Source: Lichenicoccus sp965277665
GTDB lineage: Bacteria > Pseudomonadota > Alphaproteobacteria > Acetobacterales > Acetobacteraceae
Direction of reading: 5' to 3'
Assembly (NCBI RefSeq): GCF_965277665.1
Contig: NZ_OZ255835.1
Coordinates: forward strand, 868,001-932,000
DNA length: 64,000 bases
In this document: piece by piece, positions 1 through 8,504 of the stretch
Layout: every line of letters starts with the position of its first letter
Numbering within the stretch: position 1 is the stretch's first letter
Notes under the pieces: model-generated
Seen by the model: only the letters and a program-made list of their open reading frames with translations
Databases searched by the model: none
What the model was told of the DNA's origin: nothing
Translations under genes and position numbers: made by a program

Positions 1-147
1 GTAGCCTTGCGGCGTCATCACCGAGGCGGGCGGGGTCGCGAGCGCCGGCTTGGCCGCCGGTGCCGGTCCGGCGGAGGGCATCGGTGTCGTCGTGCAGGCG
101 GCGAGGACGCAGAGGGAAGCGAGCATGGCCGGTATGGAATATCGCAT
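1..147 (-). CDS. Lipoprotein, N-terminal part only (runs off window)
   Basis: The first 49 codons of a leftward gene are present. An ATG at 147 is preceded by a GGGAGG ribosome-binding site five bases upstream. The start reads as a short positive N-terminus, a hydrophobic stretch and the lipobox VLAAC with Cys at residue 18, followed by a Pro/Ala-rich linker, so the product should be a lipid-anchored periplasmic or outer-membrane protein. It lies 32 bases downstream of the methyltransferase stop on the same strand and is probably co-transcribed. The function cannot be told because the mature domain lies outside the window. Confidence 0.6.
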   Translation of the reverse strand, partial: MRYSIPAMLASLCVLAACTTTPMPSAGPAPAAKPALATPPASVMTPQGY

Positions 148-179
148 CAGGGCCTCCCGCGGTGATAGCGCGTCGGCAG

Positions 180-1139
180 TCACTTGGGTTCCGGTCCCCC
201 GAGCAGGGCGTCGGATCGGTCGCCGACGGCATCCGCCAGCGGCACGGTGAACTGCCCGGGCCGCAGCGGCTTCGGCTGGTCGGGCGAGGGGGACCAGCCG
301 GTCATCATCGCCATGCGCAGGGTGGTCTGGTACGGCAGCACCGCCGCGAGATGGCTCAAAGCCAGCGGGACCACGTCGCGCGGTAGCACCCGACGGTCGC
401 GCAGCGCGACCGCATTGGCCTCGCCGGCGGCACGCAGGTCGCGCAGCAGCGAAAGCGGGTCGCGGTAGGCGAGGCTGATCTCGTCGGCATCGGCGACCGG
501 CAGCGCGAACCCGGCCCGTTGCAGCAGGCTCGCGCAGTCGCGCAGCTCCGGGAACGGCGACACGCGCGGCGACACCCCGCCGGAGAGCTCCATCTCGGCC
601 TGCAGCAGGGCGGCGCGCAAGCCGGCCAGGGTCGGCAGCACCGGCATGCTGGCCAGGAACAACCCGTCCGGACGCATGGCGTGGCGGATCTGCACCAGCG
701 CCCCGGGCAGGTCGTTGACCCAGTGCAGCGACAGGCTGGCGACCACGAGGTCGAAGCTGCCCGGACCGAACGGCAGCCACTCCTCGTCGGCGACGACCTG
801 CAGCGCCCCGGACTTCGGCGTCTCGGAGCACTTCGGCGTCTCGGAGCACTTCGGCGCCCCGGAGCGCTGCAGCATCGCCGGGGAGAGATCGATGCTGACA
901 GTCTCGATGCCGCGCGCCCGCAGGCGGCTCGCGAGCACGCCGCGGCCGCCGATATCGAGCGCGCGCACGAAGCGGCGATTGACATCGTCCAGCCGGTCGA
1001 GCAGGCGGTCGGCCGCCTCATCCAGAATGTCGCCGACCGCTCGCACCGTGCCGGCGGCGCGGTCGCGATGCAGCCGGACGGCCCGACGGTCGAAGATGAT
1101 GGCGTCCTGCACGCGCGGGATGTGCGGATGCGTCAGCAC
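180..1139 (-). CDS. SAM-dependent methyltransferase, BioC/NDUFAF5-like
   Basis: A 319-residue class I SAM methyltransferase. The nucleotide-binding motif LDIGGRG is at residues 61-67, the acidic SIDLSP motif near 82-87, and the substrate-side motif SLSLHWVNDLPG near 136. The S-L-x-L-H-W-V-N-D pattern is typical of the BioC-like family that includes the mitochondrial complex I assembly factor NDUFAF5. Alphaproteobacteria commonly carry this gene divergent from comF, as here. Residues 95-109 are an in-frame tandem insertion (units of 18 bp) between the SAM-binding strands, absent from family members as I know them. A true BioC is present elsewhere in this window as a fusion, so this copy probably does not serve biotin synthesis. 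Confidence 0.75.
   Translation of the reverse strand: MLTHPHIPRVQDAIIFDRRAVRLHRDRAAGTVRAVGDILDEAADRLLDRLDDVNRRFVRALDIGGRGVLASRLRARGIETVSIDLSPAMLQRSGAPKCSETPKCSETPKSGALQVVADEEWLPFGPGSFDLVVASLSLHWVNDLPGALVQIRHAMRPDGLFLASMPVLPTLAGLRAALLQAEMELSGGVSPRVSPFPELRDCASLLQRAGFALPVADADEISLAYRDPLSLLRDLRAAGEANAVALRDRRVLPRDVVPLALSHLAAVLPYQTTLRMAMMTGWSPSPDQPKPLRPGQFTVPLADAVGDRSDALLGGPEPK
812..865. repeat. Three 18-bp tandem units inside the methyltransferase gene
   Basis: The unit acttcggcgtctcggagc occurs twice exactly (812-829, 830-847) and a third time with three changes (848-865). It adds whole codons (CSETPK-type units) to the methyltransferase and keeps the frame. Confidence 0.9.
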
Positions 1140-1218
1140 TTTGCCAAGAGCGACCGACGCAGCCGTCCCGGCCCAGAGCAGGCTTGCTTCCGGGCGTTTT
1201 GCACGTCATGGGTGTGGG

Positions 1219-2013
1219 ATGCAACTCACGCGAGAACAGGCTGCCGCACGAACGTCTTTGCAGTCCGTGCGGGGCTGGATCCGGTATGGCGGCCGGATCG
1301 CGCTCGACCTGGTGCTGCCGCCGCAGTGCCCGACCTGCGACCGGGTCGTGGCGAGCCCGGGCCAGTTCTGCGCAGCGTGCTTCAGGCGCGCCGACTTCAT
1401 CCTCGAGCCGTGTTGCCGCCGCTGCGGCATCGCGTTCGCGGCAGCCGCGGAGGGCGGCCTGACCCGGACCTGCGCCCCGTGCATCGAGCGGCCACCGACA
1501 TGGCAGCGGGCGCGGGCGGCCTTCGGCTATGACGAGTTCTCGCGCCAGATCATCCTGCCCCTGAAATATGCCGACCGCACCGAGAATGCCCGGTTCCTGG
1601 CGCCGCACATGGCCCGCGCCGGGGCCGCCCTGCTGGCTGCATGCGACCTGCTGCTGCCGGTGCCGCTGCATCGCGGGCGCCTGTTCGGCCGCCGCTACAA
1701 CCAGTCGGCGCTGCTGGCGCGCCATGTGGCGAGAATCGCCAAGCGTCCTTTGCTCGTCGACGGCCTGATCCGCACGCGCGCCACCAAGAGCCTCGCCTCC
1801 TGCCCGGCGGCCGAGCGCGCGGCGCTGATCCGGGGCGCGATCGCATGCCGGCCCGACCGGCTGGCGGCGCTCCAGGGCAAGCGCATCCTGCTGGTGGACG
1901 ACGTGCTGACCACCGGCTCGACGGCACAGGCCTGCTCGGAGGTGCTGCTGCAGGCGGGCGCGGCCGCGGTGGACCTGCTGGTGGCGGCCCGCACCGCACC
2001 ACGGGCGACATGA
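1219..2013 (+). CDS. comF: ComF family phosphoribosyltransferase-like protein
   Basis: 264 residues from the ATG at 1219. The N-terminal third is a Cys-rich zinc-ribbon region (PPQCPTCD, QFCAACF, CCRRCG, TCAPC). The C-terminal part carries the PRPP-binding signature ILLVDDVLTTGSTA and the motif PVPLHRGRLFGRRYNQS, both hallmarks of ComF/GntX proteins, which take part in DNA uptake or nucleotide-linked processes. It is divergent from the methyltransferase and followed by grxC. The open frame extends upstream into antisense of the methyltransferase; the chosen start gives the usual family length. Confidence 0.88.
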   Translation: MQLTREQAAARTSLQSVRGWIRYGGRIALDLVLPPQCPTCDRVVASPGQFCAACFRRADFILEPCCRRCGIAFAAAAEGGLTRTCAPCIERPPTWQRARAAFGYDEFSRQIILPLKYADRTENARFLAPHMARAGAALLAACDLLLPVPLHRGRLFGRRYNQSALLARHVARIAKRPLLVDGLIRTRATKSLASCPAAERAALIRGAIACRPDRLAALQGKRILLVDDVLTTGSTAQACSEVLLQAGAAAVDLLVAARTAPRAT

Positions 2014-2086
2014 GCGCCCCGGCTGCCGACACCGGCATCCAGGGTGCGGGTTTTGACGATCATCGGCCACGGCGGCAGGTTGCATG

Positions 2087-2128
2087 GCGTTCCGGGCATC
2101 GCGTTCCGGGCATCTACTCCCGGGCATG
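2087..2128. repeat. Intergenic 14-bp tandem repeat between comF and grxC
   Basis: Two exact copies of gcgttccgggcatc (2087-2114) are followed by a degenerate third (tactcccgggcatg). The repeats occupy the comF-grxC gap. They are not a multiple of three, in line with a non-coding location. Confidence 0.75.
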
Positions 2129-2201
2129 TAGTCCGGGGCCTCTTGTCCCGGAGCCCGCGCGATACGACCATTAGGCCTGGATAACGACAACGGATGTGAC
2201 G

Positions 2202-2462
2202 ATGGCGCAGATCGAGATCTACACCCAGCCGTACTGCCCGTTTTGCGCCCGGGCCGTGGCGCTCCTGCAGGCCAAGGGCGTGGAGTTTCAGCAGATCGAA
2301 GCGCCGCACGGCACGCCCCAGCGCCAGCTGTCGGCCGAGCGCGCCGGCGGACGCACCAGCGTGCCGCAGATCTTCATCGACGGGCGCCATATCGGTGGCT
2401 GCGACGACCTGGTGGCGCTGGACGGGCGCGGCGAGCTCGATCCGCTGCTCAAGGCCGCCTGA
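2202..2462 (+). CDS. grxC: Glutaredoxin 3
   Basis: 86 residues; a monothiol/dithiol oxidoreductase that reduces disulfides with glutathione in the cytoplasm. The active site CPFC follows the first beta strand (IEIYTQPYCPFC). The cis-proline motif TSVPQIF and the glutathione-binding GGCDD motif are present. The ATG at 2202 is preferred over an in-frame GTG six bases earlier. In many alphaproteobacteria a nitrilase-family gene separates grxC from DUF1178; here the DUF1178 gene follows after only 10 bases. Confidence 0.92.
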   Translation: MAQIEIYTQPYCPFCARAVALLQAKGVEFQQIEAPHGTPQRQLSAERAGGRTSVPQIFIDGRHIGGCDDLVALDGRGELDPLLKAA

Positions 2463-2472
2463 TCCAGCCGGC

Positions 2473-3054
2473 ATGATCCACTACCAACTGCGCTGTTCGG
2501 CGGGCCACGGCTTCGAGGGCTGGTTTCGCGATGCCGCCGGCTTCGACGAGCAGTCGGCACGTGGCCTGCTGAGCTGCCCCGAATGTGCGACCAGCGCCGT
2601 GACGCGCGCGATGATGGCGCCGGCCGTGCGTGCCTCGCGCCGGCTGCGTGCCGCGCCGCCGGCGCCTGGAGCGGGACCGGAGCCAAGGACTGAGCCAAGG
2701 ACTGAGCCAAGGGCTGAGCCAAGGACTGAGCCAAGGACTGGGCCCAGGACTGGGCCCAACCCTGGCCAGACATCTGTGGCGGCGCCCGGCGCGGCGGCAG
2801 GTGGCGTGGCGGTGCTGCCGGACCAGGTGCGCGCGGTGCTGCAGCGCATGCGCGCCGAGATCGAGCGGAACTGCGACGATGTCGGTGAGCGCTTCGCGCA
2901 GGTGGCGCGTGCCGAGCATCGCAAGGCCGCCGAAGCGCCGGACCAAGCGCGGCGCGGCATCTACGGTCAGGCCACCGCCGACGAGGTCGAGGCGCTCGCC
3001 GATGACGGGATCGCGGTGAACCGCATTCCCTGGCTGCCGCGTGCCGACGGCTAA
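2473..3054 (+). CDS. DUF1178 family protein
   Basis: 193 residues with the DUF1178 layout. The N-terminus MIHYQLRCSAGHGFEGWF leads to a CPECAT pair, giving a likely zinc-binding ribbon (C8, H12, C37, C40 approximately). The C-terminus has RGIYGQATADEVEALADDGI and ends NRIPWLPRADG, which is strongly conserved in this family of unknown function. The central linker carries seven 12-bp units encoding EPRT-like repeats, a local expansion. The gene sits between grxC and a DUF2147 gene in a tight rightward group. Confidence 0.85.
   Translation: MIHYQLRCSAGHGFEGWFRDAAGFDEQSARGLLSCPECATSAVTRAMMAPAVRASRRLRAAPPAPGAGPEPRTEPRTEPRAEPRTEPRTGPRTGPNPGQTSVAAPGAAAGGVAVLPDQVRAVLQRMRAEIERNCDDVGERFAQVARAEHRKAAEAPDQARRGIYGQATADEVEALADDGIAVNRIPWLPRADG
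2680..2763. repeat. Seven 12-bp tandem units in the DUF1178 gene
   Basis: The unit gagccaaggact is repeated seven times with few changes (2680-2763), the last two drifting to gggcccaggact and gggcccaaccct. In frame it encodes E-P-R-T repeated, in the linker between the zinc ribbon and the C-terminal domain. Confidence 0.92.
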
Positions 3055-3055
3055 A

Positions 3056-3502
3056 ATGCCGCGGCCGGGTTGGCTCGCAGTCCTGGGCGCGTGTCTGGCA
3101 CTCGTGGCGCCGGGCGCGCGGGCGCAGCAACCGGCGGCGCCGCTGGGGCTGTGGCTCAGCCAGGACCATGACGGCGTGTTCAGCATCCGGCAATGCGGGC
3201 CGGTGCTGTGCGGGCGGCTGGTCGGCATCCGCTACGACACCAGGATGCCGACCGACAAGCACGGCCAGCCGCAATGCAACCTGATGATGCTGACCGACTT
3301 CCGCCCAGATCCCGGGCGGCCCGGGCGCTGGGACGGCATGATCCTCGATCCCGAGAGCGGGCGCACCTATCACGCCGAGATCTGGTCCCCCAGTCCCGGC
3401 ATGCTCAACCTGCGCGGCTACCTGTTGCTGCCGATCTTCGGCGAGACGCAGCGCTGGAGCCGGTTCACCGGCACCATCGGCGCCGCCTGTCACCTGCGTT
3501 AG
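3056..3502 (+). CDS. DUF2147 family exported protein
   Basis: 148 residues. A clear Sec signal peptide (MPRPGWLAVLGACLALVAPGARA) precedes a small beta-rich domain with the DUF2147 features WDGMILDPESGRTYHA and LRGYLLLPIFGETQRW. The molecular function is not established; members are periplasmic. The ATG at 3056 gives a proper signal peptide and lies just after the DUF1178 stop; an in-frame GTG at 3041 is a weaker alternative. It converges with ubiG seven bases away. Confidence 0.82.
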   Translation: MPRPGWLAVLGACLALVAPGARAQQPAAPLGLWLSQDHDGVFSIRQCGPVLCGRLVGIRYDTRMPTDKHGQPQCNLMMLTDFRPDPGRPGRWDGMILDPESGRTYHAEIWSPSPGMLNLRGYLLLPIFGETQRWSRFTGTIGAACHLR

Positions 3503-3509
3503 TGTTTGA

Positions 3510-4283
3510 TCACCGGCTTTCGAGCAGCGCGATGTAGTTCACCGCGGTATCGTGGCTCTCGCGCCAGCCATTAAGGCCGGGAACCATGCCGGAGAGGTCG
3601 GCGACGCGCAGGCCGGCCCGTGCCGCGTGCCGTCCGAGTTCGGCCGGGGTGACGAAGCGGCGCCAGTCATGCGTGCCGGCCGGCAACAGGCGCAAGACGT
3701 ACTCGGCGCCGATCTTGGCGGTGGCGAGCGATCGCAGGGTGCGGTTCAGCGTGGAGATGACGATCACGCCGCCGGGCTGCAGCAGCCCGGCCAGCAGGCG
3801 CAGGAAGCCGGCCGGATCGGTCACATGCTCGATCACCTCGAGGGCGATCACGGCGTCGAAACGCAGGCCCTCCCGCAGCAGCGCCTCGGCGCTTCCGTCG
3901 CGATAGGACAAGGCGCCGGCATGGCCCGCAGGCCCCTGCCCCGGAGCCGTCAGCCGGGGCGCTGCGTGGTGTTCCCGGGCCGCCAGGATGGCTTCCGGCG
4001 ACGCGTCCACCCCGAGCACATCGTGGCCGAGCGCTGCCAGGGCCTCGCTGGCGAGCCCGGCGCCGCAGCCGAGATCGAGCAGCCGCAGGCGCGTGTCCGG
4101 CCGGCGCCGCAGCCGGCGGTCGATCCAGCCGATGCGCAGCGGGTTCATCCGGTGCAGCATGCGCATCGGCCCGTCCGGATCCCACCATTGCGCCGCAAGG
4201 GCGTCGAAGCGCTCGATCTCCCCGGTCCTGACAGACGAGGTCGAGACCGAGCTTGCCGTCGCACCGGATTCGTTCCCCTGCAT
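3510..4283 (-). CDS. ubiG: Bifunctional 3-demethylubiquinol / polyprenyl dihydroxybenzoate O-methyltransferase
   Basis: 257 residues. UbiG carries out both O-methylations of ubiquinone synthesis at the membrane. Diagnostic features are EIERFDALAAQWWDPDG near the N-terminus, SAM motif I LLDLGCGAGLASE, GVDAS, ALEVIEHV, and the C-terminal DTAVNYIALL. The start ATG at 4283 removes an extended open frame upstream. The gene is divergent from lysC, a conserved alphaproteobacterial arrangement, and the 184-bp gap should hold both promoters. Confidence 0.93.
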   Translation of the reverse strand: MQGNESGATASSVSTSSVRTGEIERFDALAAQWWDPDGPMRMLHRMNPLRIGWIDRRLRRRPDTRLRLLDLGCGAGLASEALAALGHDVLGVDASPEAILAAREHHAAPRLTAPGQGPAGHAGALSYRDGSAEALLREGLRFDAVIALEVIEHVTDPAGFLRLLAGLLQPGGVIVISTLNRTLRSLATAKIGAEYVLRLLPAGTHDWRRFVTPAELGRHAARAGLRVADLSGMVPGLNGWRESHDTAVNYIALLESR

Positions 4284-4467
4284 GTTGCCGCCTTGCCCGT
4301 GTTGCCGTGCCGCCGAGACGAAGCTATGTGACCCGCCTGTCGTCGGCCTGCAATCGTGCCGCCGCATGTGTCGGCGCCCCGGTGCCTGCCCTGTCGAACG
4401 ACCAGCGGAGCATGATCGATCGGATCATGCTCTGGGCGCCCGGTGAACTGGAAGGCTGTCGCTGCCC

Positions 4468-5709
4468 ATGGCCCGCATCGTGATGAAGTTCGGCGGGACC
4501 TCTGTCGCCGACCTCGACCGGATCCGCAGCGTCGCCGCCCGCGTTGCGCGCCAGGTCGGCCTTGGTGACGAGGTGGCGGTCGTGGTCTCGGCGATGTCCG
4601 GGGTGACCAACGAGCTGATCGGCTTCTGCCAGGCCCTGTCGCCGCTGCACGACGCCCGCGAATACGATACGGTGGTGGCCACCGGCGAGCAGGTGACCAG
4701 CGGCCTTGTCGCCCTGGCGTTGCAGGCGATCGGCGTCGAGGCGCGCTCCTGGCAGGGCTGGCAGATCCCGCTCCTGACCGACGATGCGCACGGCCGCGCG
4801 CGCATACGCAGCATCGAGGGCGACACCCTGGTGGCGCGCATGCAGGCGGGCCAGGTGCCGGTGGTGGCAGGGTTCCAGGGGCTGGGGCCGGACCACCGGG
4901 TGACCACGCTGGGCCGCGGCGGCTCGGATACCTCGGCGGTGGCGCTGGCGGCCGCCATCCGCGCGGATCGCTGCGACATCTATACCGACGTGGACGGCAT
5001 CTACACGACCGACCCGCGCATCGTGCCGCGGGCGCGCAAGCTGGACCGGATCGCCTACGAGGAGATGCTGGAGCTGGCCTCCGTCGGCGCCAAGGTGCTG
5101 CAGACGCGCAGCGTCGAGCTGGCGATGAAGGAACGGGTGCGGGTCCAGGTGCTTTCGAGCTTCGGTGACCCCGCGCCGCCCGAGGAGGGCCGGCTCCCCG
5201 GCACGCTGGTCGTTGACGAGGACGAGATCGTGGAACAGGAAATTGTCGCCGGCATCGCCTATTCGCGCGACGAGGCCAAGATCACCGTGCGCCGGGTGCC
5301 GGACCGGCCCGGGGTCGCGGCCGCGGTGTTCGGGCCGCTCGCCGAAGCCCATGTCAATGTCGACATGATCGTGCAGAGCACCGGGGCCGACGGCAGCACC
5401 GACATGACCTTCACCACGTCGAAGAGCGACCTCGCGCGCGCCATCCAGGTGCTCGACGCGGCACGCGGCGTGATCCAGTACGGCGAGATGCTGACCGACG
5501 CCGACGTCGCCAAGATCAGCGTGGTCGGCGTCGGCATGCGCAGCCATGCCGGCGTCGCCAGTACCATGTTCCGGACCCTGTCGGACCGGTCGATCAATAT
5601 CCAGGTCATCTCGACCAGCGAGATCAAGGTGAGCGTGCTGATTGCGGCCGAATATACCGAGCTTGCCGTCCGCGCCCTGCACAGCGCGTATCGTCTCGAT
5701 GTCGCCTGA
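4468..5709 (+). CDS. lysC: Aspartate kinase
   Basis: 413 residues; phosphorylates aspartate at the head of the lysine, threonine and methionine pathways. Kinase motifs: KFGGTSVAD at the N-terminus, TTLGRGGSDTSA near residue 146, and DVDGIYTTDPR. Two C-terminal ACT domains (about 265-405) carry the feedback site. An in-frame internal start for a beta subunit is possible, as in other alpha2beta2 aspartokinases, but was not verified. A GGAAGG element lies upstream of the ATG. The next gene overlaps its end by 11 bases. Confidence 0.95.
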   Translation: MARIVMKFGGTSVADLDRIRSVAARVARQVGLGDEVAVVVSAMSGVTNELIGFCQALSPLHDAREYDTVVATGEQVTSGLVALALQAIGVEARSWQGWQIPLLTDDAHGRARIRSIEGDTLVARMQAGQVPVVAGFQGLGPDHRVTTLGRGGSDTSAVALAAAIRADRCDIYTDVDGIYTTDPRIVPRARKLDRIAYEEMLELASVGAKVLQTRSVELAMKERVRVQVLSSFGDPAPPEEGRLPGTLVVDEDEIVEQEIVAGIAYSRDEAKITVRRVPDRPGVAAAVFGPLAEAHVNVDMIVQSTGADGSTDMTFTTSKSDLARAIQVLDAARGVIQYGEMLTDADVAKISVVGVGMRSHAGVASTMFRTLSDRSINIQVISTSEIKVSVLIAAEYTELAVRALHSAYRLDVA

Positions 5710-6757
5710 CATCGACCCGGCGATGCGCACCGATCCGGCGCGCGCGGCACGCGCGCAGCTCGACCGGCTGTGGGCGCGCGGCCGCGCGTTCCTCGGCACC
5801 GAGGTCGCGATCCTGGGCGGTGCGATGAGCTGGGTGTCCGAACGCCACCTGGTCTCCGCCATCTCCAATGCCGGCGGCTTCGGCGTGATCGCCTGCGGCG
5901 CGATGGGGCCTGACCTGCTGGCGCGCGAGATCGCCGCCACCCAGGCGCTGACCGGCTACCCGTTCGGCGTCAACCTGATCACCATGCACCCCGAGCTCAA
6001 TGACCTGATCCGGGTCTGCATCGAGGCCAAGGTCGGCCATGTCGTGCTGGCAGGCGGCATACCGTCCGGGGCGGCGGTGCGCGCGGTCAAGGATGGCGGC
6101 GCCAAGCTGATCGCCTTCGCACCCGCTTTGGTGCTGGCCAAGCGGCTGGCGCGCACCGGCGCCGACGCGCTGGTGATCGAGGGCTCGGAGGCGGGCGGCC
6201 ATATCGGTCCGGTGTCGCTGACCGTGCTGGCGCAGGAGATCCTGCCGCAGATACGCGACGTGCCGGTGTTCGTGGCCGGCGGCCTCGGGCGCGGCGATGC
6301 GATCCTCGGCATGCTGGAGATGGGAGCCGCCGGCGCGCAGCTCGGCACCCGGTTCGCGGCCTCCACTGAGAGCATCGCGCACGCGCGCTACAAGGCCGCC
6401 TTCATCCGCGCCTCGGCGCGGGATGCGTTGCCCTCGGTGCAGCTCGACGAGCGGTTCCCGGTGATCCCGGTGCGCGGCCTGGTCAATGAGGGCACGAAGC
6501 GGTTCCTGGTGCACCAGGCCGAGACGCTGCACCGGTTCCAGTCCGGCGAACTGACCCGCGAGGCGGCGCAGCTCGAGATCGAGCATTTCTGGGCCGGCGC
6601 CCTGCGTCGCGCGGTGATCGACGGCGACATCGAGGCCGGCTCGGTGATGGCCGGGCAGTCGGTGGGCATGGTGACGCAGATCCAGCCGACGGCCACGATC
6701 ATTGCGGAACTCGTAGAGCAGGCCGTGCAGGCGCTGCTGCGACGCACCGCCGCCTGA
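5699..6757 (+). CDS. Nitronate monooxygenase family FMN protein
   Basis: 352 residues of an FMN TIM barrel in the nitronate monooxygenase / 2-nitropropane dioxygenase / FabK superfamily. Visible motifs: ISNAGGFGVIACG, the phosphate and active-site region VIEGSEAGGHIG, and VFVAGGLGRGDA. The ATG at 5699 overlaps the lysC stop, suggesting translational coupling; a second ATG at 5723 is possible. Whether the substrate is a nitronate or the enzyme is an enoyl-ACP reductase relative cannot be settled from sequence alone. Confidence 0.8.
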   Translation: MSPDIDPAMRTDPARAARAQLDRLWARGRAFLGTEVAILGGAMSWVSERHLVSAISNAGGFGVIACGAMGPDLLAREIAATQALTGYPFGVNLITMHPELNDLIRVCIEAKVGHVVLAGGIPSGAAVRAVKDGGAKLIAFAPALVLAKRLARTGADALVIEGSEAGGHIGPVSLTVLAQEILPQIRDVPVFVAGGLGRGDAILGMLEMGAAGAQLGTRFAASTESIAHARYKAAFIRASARDALPSVQLDERFPVIPVRGLVNEGTKRFLVHQAETLHRFQSGELTREAAQLEIEHFWAGALRRAVIDGDIEAGSVMAGQSVGMVTQIQPTATIIAELVEQAVQALLRRTAA

Positions 6758-6767
6758 GGCACGGGCG

Positions 6768-8036
6768 GTGTCCTCGGTCCAGCCGACTTCCCCACACATG
6801 GGCGTTCGCGTCGTCGTCGCATCGGTGATCGGCAACGCGCTGGAATGGTACGATTTCACCGTCTATGCCTTCCTCGCCACGATCATCGGGCACCGGTTCT
6901 TCCCGCATTCCGGCCCGACGGTGGCGCTGCTGCAGACCTTCGCGGTGTTCGGCGTCGGCTTCGTGGCGCGTCCGCTCGGCGGCCTCGCGATCGGCCTGTT
7001 CGGCGATCGCAAGGGACGCAAGCCGGCGCTGCTGCTGACCATCGGCCTGATGGCGGCGGGTACCGGGCTGATCGGCGCACTCCCGGACTACGCGACGATC
7101 GGCGTCTGGGCGCCGCTGCTGCTGGTGGTCGCGCGCGCCCTGCAGGGCTTCTCGGCCGGCGGCGAGTGGGGCGGCTCGGCCTCTTTCCTGGTCGAGTGGG
7201 CGCCCGCCCGCCGGCGGGGACTCTACGGTAGCTTCCACCCCGGCAGCATCTTCCTGGGCCAGCTGATCGGCACCGCGGTCGCCGACCTGCTCGTCGTCCT
7301 GCTGGGTCGCGCGGACATGGAGGCCTGGGGCTGGCGTGTCCCGTTCCTGCTCGGCGCGCTGATCGGTCCGCTCGGCCTGCTGGCACGCCGCAGGATCGGC
7401 GAGACGCCGGTGTTCATCGCGGCCCGCACCGACACCGCCCCTGCGCGGCGCCTGAGTGCCGGGAAGCTGCTGTTCGCGTTCTGCTTCGTCTCGGTCCAGT
7501 CGGTCGCGATCTATATCTACCTCTCGTACTTCCCGACCTTCCTGCAGCACGACGCCGGCTGGACCGCGCGCGAGGCGCTGACCTCGACGGTGCTCGCCAC
7601 CATCGCCACCGGATGCGCGGTGGTGGGCTCGGGCGCGCTGTCGGACCGGATCGGCCGCAAGCCGGTGCTGCTGTTCAGCTGCCTGGTCTTCCTGCTGCTG
7701 TCCTACCCGCTGGTCTGGCTGATCCTGCACGGGGCCACGCACGCGCTCGCGGTGCTGGTCCAGTGCGCGCTAGGTGCCAATTGCGGCCTGTTCATCGGCA
7801 GCATGACGGCCGCCCTGGTGGAGATGTTCCCCACCCGCAGCCGGCTCACCGGGCTGAGCACCTCGTACAACCTGGCCTCGATGGTGTTCGGCGGGTTCGC
7901 GCCGTTCATCGCCACCGGCCTGATCGCGGCAACCGGGGCTGCCATCTCGGTGACCTACTACGTCATCCTGGGCGCGGTCGTCTCGCTGCCGGCCGTGCTG
8001 GCCTTCCGCGAGACCGCCGGACAGCCGCTCGACTGA
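6768..8036 (+). CDS. MFS transporter, metabolite:H+ symporter type
   Basis: 422 residues with about twelve hydrophobic segments. The opening VVASVIGNALEWYDFTVYAF and the loop GDRKGRKPALLLTIGLM identify the metabolite:H+ symporter branch of MFS (relatives: ShiA, KgtP, ProP), which imports small carboxylates or zwitterions. The open frame begins with GTG at 6768; the ATG at 6798, just before the conserved region, is an equally good start. The substrate is unknown. Confidence 0.85.
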   Translation: MSSVQPTSPHMGVRVVVASVIGNALEWYDFTVYAFLATIIGHRFFPHSGPTVALLQTFAVFGVGFVARPLGGLAIGLFGDRKGRKPALLLTIGLMAAGTGLIGALPDYATIGVWAPLLLVVARALQGFSAGGEWGGSASFLVEWAPARRRGLYGSFHPGSIFLGQLIGTAVADLLVVLLGRADMEAWGWRVPFLLGALIGPLGLLARRRIGETPVFIAARTDTAPARRLSAGKLLFAFCFVSVQSVAIYIYLSYFPTFLQHDAGWTAREALTSTVLATIATGCAVVGSGALSDRIGRKPVLLFSCLVFLLLSYPLVWLILHGATHALAVLVQCALGANCGLFIGSMTAALVEMFPTRSRLTGLSTSYNLASMVFGGFAPFIATGLIAATGAAISVTYYVILGAVVSLPAVLAFRETAGQPLD

Positions 8037-8050
8037 GAGACCGCCTTTCG

Positions 8051-8407
8051 TCAGCGGTGACGTGGCGCCGGGCCCTTCTTCACGAAGCCGCGCAACCGGC
8101 CCAGCATGGTCCTGACCTCCAGGTAGGTCATGCTGGCGGTGCTCCAGGCCTCGGTCTCGATCCGCTTGACGCCGGTCAACGCTCGGTGCGTCGCGCCGTC
8201 GAAGGCCATCAGCGGCGTGTCCGCGAGATCGATCCGGTAGTTCGGCGGCTTGCCAGTTCCGGTCACGCCGATGCGCACGACGACATCCCGGCTGCCTTCG
8301 CGCAGCTTGCCGAGCGTCTCCAGGATGCGCCGGACGTCCTCCTCGGGCTGCCTGAGCAGCGGCACGACATCGGAGAGTACGGCGTCCATCGCGAGTGGTG
8401 TGGGCAT
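8051..8407 (-). CDS. Hypothetical protein
   Basis: 118 residues, not recognised. No signal peptide or membrane segment is seen. The N-terminal half looks alpha-helical (DVVPLLRQPEEDVRRILETLGKL), the middle is beta-like (VVVRIGVTG, NYRIDLADTPL), and the C-terminus is basic (RGFVKKGPAPRHR). It lies between the convergent MFS gene and rsmA, with a 97-bp gap to rsmA. Codon use looks normal for the window, so it is probably a real gene. A second in-frame ATG lies at 8389. Confidence 0.55.
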   Translation of the reverse strand: MPTPLAMDAVLSDVVPLLRQPEEDVRRILETLGKLREGSRDVVVRIGVTGTGKPPNYRIDLADTPLMAFDGATHRALTGVKRIETEAWSTASMTYLEVRTMLGRLRGFVKKGPAPRHR

Positions 8408-8504
8408 GTCGGTCTGCTCCGGGCGGTGAGATGATCGCCATGATACCGCTATCCGGCTCGCACCGTCAGGCGGCCTTTCTGGCCCTGCAGCCGGACCGGC
8501 CGGT

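Noticed and set aside
2680..2763. CRISPR-like array
   Set aside because: Units are 12 bp with no spacers and lie inside a coding frame; a simple tandem repeat. The same holds for the array at 40359.
4324..5940. 538-residue minus-strand open frame opposite lysC
   Set aside because: A codon-phase shadow of the GC-rich lysC gene; the product is Arg/His/Gly-rich with no recognisable motif.
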